Position numbers and translations under genes: made by a program
Shown here: in pieces, positions 56,702 to 64,000 of the stretch
Layout: each line of letters starts with the position of its first letter
Numbering within the stretch: the stretch's first letter is position 1
Notes under the pieces: generated by a model
The model's database searches: none
What the model was told of the DNA's origin: nothing
The model's input: the letters and a program-made list of their open reading frames with translations, nothing else
Source: Cavenderia fasciculata
Taxonomy: Eukaryota; Evosea; Eumycetozoa; Acytosteliales; Cavenderiaceae
Length of the DNA: 64,000 nt
Direction: 5' to 3'
Assembly: GCF_000203815.1 (NCBI RefSeq)
Contig: NW_004457711.1
Coordinates: 434,001-498,000 of the forward strand

Positions 56702-59700
56702 TCACGAGCTACTTGTACTTATTTGCTCCTCCAATCTACCTCTCTTGATGCTGAGAGATTTTGTTGTTGTTGTTGGCGTAGTAGTTGGTGTTGCCATTAT
56801 TAGTGTCGCGAGAAGTACTTTGTTTTCTGGGAGGTGTGCTATAAGATAACATTCATCGTGAAAGTTCACTTTACATTGGCAACAAACCTTGGTTGTTCTT
56901 GTTCTAGCTTTTATCTTGAGGACTTTGCAATATTGACAAGGTTTGTGACCACTAGTGGAGTCTCGAACCAATGCGTGGACTACAGTTTGGGCGGCAGCAG
57001 TGGGACCATAATATTGGCTTCCATTTCCAGACTGTGCAGCATCCAATTCTTCTTCTAGTTGTTTAATCTTATCTTTTAGACTCTGGTCTATTTTAATTCC
57101 AATATTTTGTTGTTGGTGGGTTCTGATTGGTGGTGTCGGCAAGCGAAGCATTTCCTGTACCACGCTTTTCACAAAATCACAAAATCGGTACGAACCACGA
57201 CCTTGAAGCTTTTTGAAGATGCAATATGCGTTCACCATTGCACGATCAAACTGAGTCATGAGGTTTACATGTGTGTATTTGGTTTTTCGATGGGGATAGG
57301 ACCGACAATTTGATGATAGTTGTCCTGACAGATCGACTCCATGAGTAGTTGCATTGTATTGAGTCTGCACATCGAGCTTTGTGAGCTTTCCATCTTTTAG
57401 TGATGGACTACAGGCATTTGATAAAAAGTAGGTTACTTTGCTGTCATTTATGGCAGTGGCACAAATGTCCTGGGGAATACCTGAGTTTTCTTTTGGAAAA
57501 GCTATAGCAGCCAACTTTTTCTTACTGTCCTTTTGTACCATATGTCCTAAACCATCTTTGAAAAGGTAAGAGGGTCTAATGGCCCTTACAGTCATTACAT
57601 AATGAATCTTGTTGTTATTGTTATTGATATTGTTGTTGTTGGTATTGTTGCTATTACTGTCGGTGATACCATTGTTGTTTTGACCAAAGTTTGATAATAC
57701 AGTGGCAACCTGTAATGACGTATAATAGTTGTCCATAGCAAACAAATAGTGGCCCCCTATCATTTGTAGCAACTTTTTGTTTGACCCACTCTGCAAATTC
57801 GATTGGTATTTTAAGAGGACTATTTTGTGGAAAGGAACTAACCACTGATGGATCTAAATAAGATGATAATATTAAATAAAGTGATTTGTTAGACATATGA
57901 TGATGATGATGATGATGGTAACATACCTATTGTAACAGATTTTGTTGCAGATTCATCACTACCCCTGTAAAGCCATTGTGTCAATATAAATCCATTTGAG
58001 TCAGATAAAACGAAATACTTTAATCCAAATTTGTGGGGTTTATCTGGTTCATACTGCTTGAACCTAACCAAGCCTTTATATGGGGCCATATATTCATCGA
58101 TTGATAACCGTAATGATGGGACATAGTAGCGGTTTGAATTGTCTTCAATCATTTGAATGACAGCATCTTCGTCGTAGTGAATGAATTTGAGGATGGACTT
58201 GAATCTTTTTCTTGTCATTATTGGGCGAATAACAGATGGAGGGTGGAAAGGACTCCTTTTACCCCAATGGTCTTCCGCCCGTGGGAGTTTGACCAAACCC
58301 ATAAAAAAGGCAATATAAATGAAATCCTCCAATTCTTATATTTGAACAAGTTATCCGAGTTGTCCTTGGTTTTGCTAACCAACACTATCTCTTTATCTTT
58401 CACCTGGTTTTCAATAAAAACATGCCTATTTTGTGGAGATAATTCTTGTGGCATTGTTGATAGAAACCCACGCTTCCAAGTCTCAAAATCAACCATTCTT
58501 CCAGCAATTGGATTGTATTCAGACTCTATGCTGTTGTTTGGGGCAGGAGAAGAAGAAGAAGAAGAAGAAGAAGATGATGATGATGATGATGATGTGGTAG
58601 AAGTGGTTGAAGTGGTTGAAGTGGTCGATGTTTGTGAATGGGAAGGCGTTATTAAACGAGAAAGAAGATTGGAGACGAAGCTTGAAGAGGATGGGTTGGG
58701 GTTTGCTGATGAAGATGAATTATCATTAGATACAAGGATAGGAGGTTGGAATTGTCCAAGATCAAGCCTATTACTTCACCAGGAGTTAGTTGTTGGCTGT
58801 CAATGTTTTTGGTGGAGAAGATTCATTATTTCTATCCATCTTATAGGTTATCCGACTCGATAATTCCTCTGAATTTGTATCATTTAGAATCGTCCAATAC
58901 TCTTTCAATAGATCTCCTATATAAACAAATGAGATAATTGTTAGCAAAGCTGTTGTCGAGAATCATCTATATCTATATATCTATATATACATACGACATG
59001 GGCATTTACATTTAGAAATACAACCATTATTATATATCTTGCATTTGCAATTATTACAATTACCCCTGCTCTTGCATTTGCATTCAAAAAGGGTTGTGTC
59101 TTGAATAAAATGGTAAGACTTGGATGCACGTTTGTCCAAGTCTGTCAGGTCATTGAATTTTGGTATAGGACCGACTGGTTGTCTTTTCTTCTTCAAATTC
59201 ATCTTGTGGACATAAATCATTCTTGTTTGAAGAAATGTATTGAACCTCTGGTGGATTTCCAACTCTTCAGGTGATTCAATGGCCTCAATAGATTCTTTTG
59301 TTTCAAACTTCTTGAATAACTCCATGTGGGCATCAAAAGTCTCTTTGAACCATTCACATTCCTGTATTCTTTTTCTTTGTAGTTGGTACGTGGTTTCAGT
59401 ATTTGATGTTGTGGTTGTTGCTGTTGTGGCTGTTGCTGTTGTGAATTCTCTTCCTCTTCCTCTTCCTCCTCCTCCTCTTCTTCTTCCTCCTCTTCTGCTG
59501 TTGCTGCTGTGTCCTCCTCCACATATCTGATACTGGTAAACCATTCTTCTCGAGATCTGATGCTCTTTGATATTCTGGTTCAACAAATGCATCATCCTTT
59601 AGATCTTCATCATCAAGTATAGCATTATCATCATGCTCTGCTTCTATCCCTCCTTTGTATATGCTTCTAAACAATGCTATACCTTTCTTCAAGCTATCTA

Positions 59701-59704
59701 ACAT
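56702..59704 (-). mobile_element. Decayed piggyBac-family DNA transposon (transposase gene)
   Basis: Pieces in order from 59704: an acidic/Arg-Gly-rich N-terminal part; a segment with YHFIQDTTLFECKCKSRGNC then CKCPC (58981-59595), a Cys-rich CXC-like motif; a Ser/Thr-rich linker ending IAGRMVDFETWKRGFLSTMP; then the piggyBac catalytic core. Core signatures are DFIYIAFFMGLVKLPRAEDH, RLSIDEYMAPYKGLVRFKQY (first Asp), PDKPHKFGLKYFVLSDS, HYLFAMDNYYTSLQVATVLS (second Asp) and QYNATTHGVDLSGQLSSNC (later Asp). A C-terminal zinc-binding part (CQYCK...CCQCKVNFHDECY) completes it. An intron (GTATGT...TTTAG, 57.85-57.94 kb) fits. At least three frame disruptions make it inactive. TTAA ends and inverted repeats were not identified by eye. 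Confidence 0.8.
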
Positions 59705-59980
59705 GTTGTTTTAGTTGTTGCTGTTGTTTTATCTGTAAACACTCGTATTTTTGCAATAAAGATACATATAATAGATAAATAAAGTTGAGAGTACACATAT
59801 TATATGAAGATATGTTAAAAAATAAATAGATAAAAAAAATTAAATTATTATGTTATTTCTATCAGCTACTACTACAGATCGCGAGGGTTGCCAAATGCGG
59901 AAGTGGTTTTTATTTTTTTTTGACTCGATCTTGTCATGATTGGAACACCAAAGTGTTAAATTATTTGTATGAATTAATGA
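59705..59980. other. Spacer between transposon and WD40 fragment
   Basis: AT-rich DNA, probably the 5' flank of the transposase gene. TTAA sites occur but no clear inverted repeat was found. Confidence 0.35.
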
Positions 59981-60424
59981 AGCACATCACAAGCCATTGT
60001 CAAGACCATCCGTTCATTTGGAACCCCTCCATCCTCGGTCGCGTTCACACTCGAGGGTAAACTAGTCAATGGTTGCAAAGACGGAGAGGTTGTAGTCTTT
60101 GCCAAGGACCTGCTCACCTCGCAGGTATTCAAGGTGCACGATGAAGGTGTCTGCTGTAGCACCCTTCCAACAATTCGACCTTTGTCAATGGTTCATGGGA
60201 CACCAAAGTGCATCTGGTGGGAAAATCTACCAATCAATTGTATCATCCAAGATTGGGTTGAATGTCTTGCCTTTTCAAATGACGGCGAGTGTATTCCTCG
60301 TTCCAACCTGTTCACATTGACCACTCCAAATCTCTCGTCTCTTTGTTGGTGTGGAGGAGGAAGAGGAGAGGAGGATGTACCAGCAGGTTACCACAATTTA
60401 AAGGGTTCAAACATTCCTTTCTGA
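59981..60424 (+). pseudogene. WD40-repeat gene fragment
   Basis: A frame open from just after a stop to 60424 reads KTIRSFGTPPSSVAFTLEGK, LVNGCKDGEVVVFAKDLLTS, KVHDEGVCCSTLP and WVECLAFSNDGECI. The SVAF...GKLV.GCKDGxVxVF pattern and the later VECLAFSNDGECI are WD40 strands. C-ending codons are frequent, as in expressed host genes of this window. There is no convincing start, and the tail loses WD character. Most likely a fragment of a host WD40 gene captured next to the transposon. Confidence 0.5.
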
Positions 60425-60881
60425 AAAATGGTTGGCCACTACTGTTGCTGTTGCTGCATGTGTAGTAGGTGGTACTAGTTGGCTGGCAAATGCAAGGCAG
60501 AGTTGTGGGTATAACCATAGCTTTATGACCCTCGGTGCTGCATTATTGGTTGACTACTCGTTTTAAATGCCTCCCTATCTCCATCTAAGTCTATTGCTGT
60601 CACTGGATTGTGTTGGCTACCTCCACCTCTATATTCCGTCATCTATGATCTACACCATTTATCACCTGTGATCCATCTATATTATCTGTCACCATAACTA
60701 TCACCTATGATCCTATGGCAGCCACTATATCCTCAACTCAGTCTGTTAATTTCCATTCGCCAAATAAAGATCCAAGAGTACACATTTTTTTAATAATTTT
60801 ACATAAATAGTTATTTGGTATAATTTATTGGAACCCAAGGGAAATCAAAGTATTGGGAAGACCATCGTGAGGGATATATAA
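60425..60881. other. Intergenic, no gene seen
   Basis: Mixed-composition DNA, more balanced in base content than other spacers here. It may include the decayed end of the WD40 fragment (CTATCACCTATGATC-type words repeat at 60650-60715). No ORF or RNA is recognised. Confidence 0.4.
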
Positions 60882-62095
60882 TTAGTTTTTAGGTTTAGAT
60901 GATCTCTTTGTCTTCTTGTTTGATCTATTGATATCAAGAGGCTCTTGTTCTTCTTCGTCGTCGATGATTCTCTTTGAATTTGTAGAGGTAGATGAGGTAG
61001 AGGTAGAGGTGGTTGAAGTAGAAGTAGTTGAAGTGGACATTTCTATATCTTCATCAAATTCTAGACCTTGAGCTTGGATACCAAGTACTGTGGAGTGGAT
61101 GTAAATAAAATAACTTCGAATGACATCGAATTGGGTGGAACATCCCTTTTCCAAGAGGTTTTTTAGATTGGTGGCAAAGATTGTAGAGGCTGTGGTGTTG
61201 TACCCGAATTCAAATCTATGTGTAATGAGTGGATAGTTGGTAGATAGCGATTCGGCCAATTCGATAATGCGGGACAAAGCATTAAATGGTTTGAATGGAG
61301 AGGAGCCAATTAAATAAACAGAATCATTGTTCTTGTAGACAATATTTGAGCAAATAATTCCATCTGAATCCTGAATTTCGATAAATTGGAGTGGTAGATT
61401 TCTTTTGTATTTTCCAACAGATAGCTTTTTGAAACCTACTATAGGATTAACCTCTATTGTTTCTATAAATAGAAAAGATTGTTAGGAAGATAAACTATTT
61501 AATTTTAATAATATATATAATTTTATAATGAGGTACCTTTTGGATGAAGATTGAGATTGATACCTATATATCTCATTAAATCTTCCACCTGGTGTGGTGA
61601 ATCTGATAAGAATTTGAAATCTTTCTTATCTTGAAATTGATCATAAAATTCATGATCAGATACATAAATATAATCGATTGTATGTGTTTTTTGAGAGATA
61701 ACTTCCAAAATGACCATGACGACGAGGTTTAAGATTGAATTATTATCGCTCTTTTCAATAAAACCATTTGATATTCTTAAGAGAAAAACTTGTTTTTGTT
61801 TTATGATATGTACATGCACCTTTTTGTCTCTTTTGATTCTTTTAGGTTCGTTAGTGTGTTCCATACCATCTATTTCAATAAAAATTTCTCCAGCCATTCC
61901 CTCTGGGGAGGTAATATCCAAGATTTTGTTCTTTCTATGTTTGAACTGAAGAAGAAAATCAGATTTCAGTTTGGAGTCTGAGTAATAAGCTTGACCCATG
62001 TATCTAAAAAAGATAGGAAGCTTGTTGATGAGAGGTTTTAAACTCTCATCAAATTTCTTTTCACATTGTTTTCCATAAGTTATTTCAATTTCCAT
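60882..62095 (-). CDS. Unknown protein with a possible PD-(D/E)XK nuclease-like fold (379 aa)
   Basis: Exons 62095-61537 and 61462-60882 (74-nt intron, frame kept). Residues ~45-125 contain SDFLLQFKHRKNKI, GEIFIEIDGMEHTNEPKRIK, RDKKVHVHIIKQKQVFLLRI. The order D...E-I-D-G-x-H...D..K...hydrophobic-LRI resembles Vsr/DUF559-type PD-(D/E)XK endonucleases. The second half (ETIEVNPIVGFKKLSVGKYK, NVYLIGSSPFKPFNALSRII and a helical CSTQFDVIRSYFIYIHSTVL) is unassigned. The tail is a Ser/Thr repeat followed by a basic stretch (RSNKKTKRSSKP), possibly a nuclear signal. It borders the transposon-rich zone. The nuclease assignment is inference from motif spacing. Confidence 0.55.
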
Positions 62096-62700
62096 TCTTT
62101 AAGAAATAAAAATGATCTTGATATTAATCCGTTATGTCTGTATGGTTGAGAGATAATAAAAAGATAAAAGTATAGAATAGACTCATTAGTGGCTCAAATT
62201 GATCAAAAATAAGTTGGTCACTCAAATGCCATGGTGGTACTTGTTGACGGGTTTTCTAAGCAATCCAGCCTTGTAGCACCAATTATGCAATGAAATGCTT
62301 CAAAACAAAATGGAAATAATAAATTTGTGATGGTAATAAATGGAGCATAATAAAAATATTGGTTTATATTAACACAAACAATGGTGAGGGCATAATGAGA
62401 GATAGATGTGAGAAAAATAAAAAAAGTTTAGAATCTAAGTACATATACTCGAGTATAACAATGAATGACTAGTATCGTAATTGATAAAAAAGGTAGTGCT
62501 GTTTATTATATAGGATAGATATACGAGAGGTAGGTCTAAGAGATGTGGGTCTAGAGGCTATTAAATAAAAATAACATATCACCTTCTCTCTCCCTCTCTC
62601 TCTCTCTCACTTTCATTCTTTCTCTTTCTTTTGCTTTGGATTGGAGAGTGTATTGAGAGAATAAATAAAATGGTTCGTATATAGAGAAATATTATCTCTC

Positions 62701-62731
<31 letters not shown>

Positions 62732-63046
62732 CTCTCTCTCTCTTTCTCTTTCTCTATCTCTCTCTCTCTCTATTAAATATTGCTTGTTACAATATTCTAA
62801 TATGTACACCACCGAATCTGTAAAAGGATATAAATAATACTTTTAACCAAATAAATAAACAATGTCTAGTGCGCAGGGTTGTTGTGGGCAAAAAAATCAA
62901 CTTATTGTTCATAATTGATTATGCCATCATTGTTGCGTAAGGGGAAACAAATTGTTTTAAAATGTAATGGGATTGCGGCCAGGATATTTGAAATAAGCAT
63001 TCAAGTCTCTAAAATAGCAATTGATGAGGTTAGGGTATCTGATATA

Positions 63047-63089
<43 letters not shown>

Positions 63090-64000
63090 TTAGCACTGAC
63101 ATACAACATACAACAATAAATCACTATTGACCTTGATGTGTGAATACCATCGCTACTCGCTAAAGTTGTATGATCATTTTTTGTCGGCTTCACCTTGATG
63201 TAATCTACACTTTGGTTCTTCTGCCTCCCAATAGGGTCCACCAAATTTTGGAAATTTTACTTTTTGTTCAAATGAACTTCCGATTTGCCACTGTGATAAT
63301 AATTATCTATTTCAAGTACTTAATATCGCTAATATTCATTGCATCATTATTGTGATTATGATGATTATAGTTATTCATTTTTGTATCATTAATACTATTA
63401 CACACAAATTGTTGTTGTTGCTGTACTGTGGCGATCAACTGATTTGTTGCTGATTAATCGTACTACCTGTATGGCACATTATTGAATAGCTCGACAGTAT
63501 GTGAATTTAAATTACAGATAGTATTTAAGAGTACCTGTTAATATATATTATACGCATCATGTGAACATACATACATCACAAAACTAAGCCACAGATGCCA
63601 TTACTGAGCTATTGTGTTATTGGTTTCTGCTTTAAAGAGTCTAAAGACATATATATATATGTAATGACAAGTATCTGCTAGTGCTGCTATCTGTTCATGT
63701 GACTTTGCGATTTAAAAGTGACACGGTGAAAAGTGAGAGCAATTTTAAAGATGAAAAATTGCTAGTGCGCAAAAAAAAGGTACATTGTTTAATTTTTTTT
63801 ATTTATTCTTGAGGAGGACCTGTTTGTTTGAAAAAGAATCTCGTGTACACATATTATATGTTTCTATCTCTAACCGAAACCACCATCTATTCTGCAGTAG
63901 ACGATAATATCATTCAAATCATAACTTTTCATAGTAATAATAATACAGAGACACTATCTAGAGATCTCAATAGAAATAGTCTAAAGTATACTACGTTATT
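62096..64000. other. Gene-poor right end with CT repeats
   Basis: Large (CT)n/(TCTC)n tracts at 62583-62610, 62697-62770 and 63052-63087, which give spurious Arg/Glu- or Ser/Leu-repeat ORFs. Between them lie AT-rich DNA and short palindromes. No protein-like frame, tRNA or known RNA was recognised. Confidence 0.5.
62697..62770. repeat. (CT)n microsatellite
   Basis: Nearly pure CT/TCTT repeat of about 74 bp. With the runs at 62583-62610 and 63052-63087 it marks the right end of the window. Confidence 0.85.

Noticed and set aside
62579-62812. Arg/Glu-repeat reading frame
   Set aside because: A translation of a CT microsatellite, with no protein-like flank.

Overview
The window looks like nuclear DNA of a dictyostelid social amoeba. 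Evidence is the short AT-rich introns (mostly 57-120 nt, GTATGT/GTAAGT...TAG), Asn and Gln homopolymers, AT-rich intergenic DNA, a cycloartenol synthase, G8-domain and BTB proteins of dictyostelid type, and a lineage-specific SAP/F-box-like family. Coding DNA is more GC-rich than expected for D. discoideum, so a group 1/2 species such as Cavenderia is my guess, from style rather than a database match. Most genes needed splicing by eye. The exon coordinates given keep frame across every junction unless I say otherwise.

Layout. 1-5.6 kb: a cluster of a dictyostelid SAP/F-box-like family (one partial gene, one intact 1002-aa gene, one relic) and a tiny spliced Cys-rich secreted peptide. 5.6-16.2 kb: housekeeping genes: inositol-tetrakisphosphate kinase, mitochondrial hotdog thioesterase, BTB-BACK-F5/8C protein, P5C dehydrogenase, a Golgin-A7/ERF4-like membrane protein and a PGQYPQ-repeat vWA protein. 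16.2-21.7 kb: a small secreted protein, copy A of an undescribed three-copy membrane-protein family, and a mini-gene resembling a stand-alone Med15-type KIX domain, whose partial duplicate lies at 16.8 kb. 22.2-28 kb: SF3A3, an unknown gene, quinolinate phosphoribosyltransferase and Snu23/ZMAT2. 28-45.8 kb: G8-domain surface protein, ABCG transporter, cycloartenol synthase, five-TM protein, MRNIP-like protein and CDP-DAG synthase. 45.9-52.6 kb: copies B and C of the three-copy family in tandem, with a relic between them. 52.7-64 kb: accessory DNA, with an F-box-family pseudogene, two coiled-coil membrane paralogues, a truncated ABCG gene beside a decayed piggyBac transposon, a WD40 gene fragment, a possible PD-(D/E)XK-nuclease-like gene and gene-poor CT-repeat DNA.

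SF3A3 and Snu23/ZMAT2 are both spliceosomal. The kinase/thioesterase, SF3A3/unknown and QPRT/Snu23 pairs are divergent and share short intergenic promoters. The strongest candidate for something undescribed is the three-copy family at 18.1-20.5, 46.4-48.9 and 50.1-52.6 kb. Its proteins have a proline-rich N-terminus, an FNDEKxxVPPL-type motif, a long helical middle and a Gly/Ala-rich hydrophobic hairpin at the C-terminus. All three copies have CACGTG-type boxes upstream, and B and C show patches of apparent gene conversion. No tRNA, rRNA, CRISPR array or LTR element was found.
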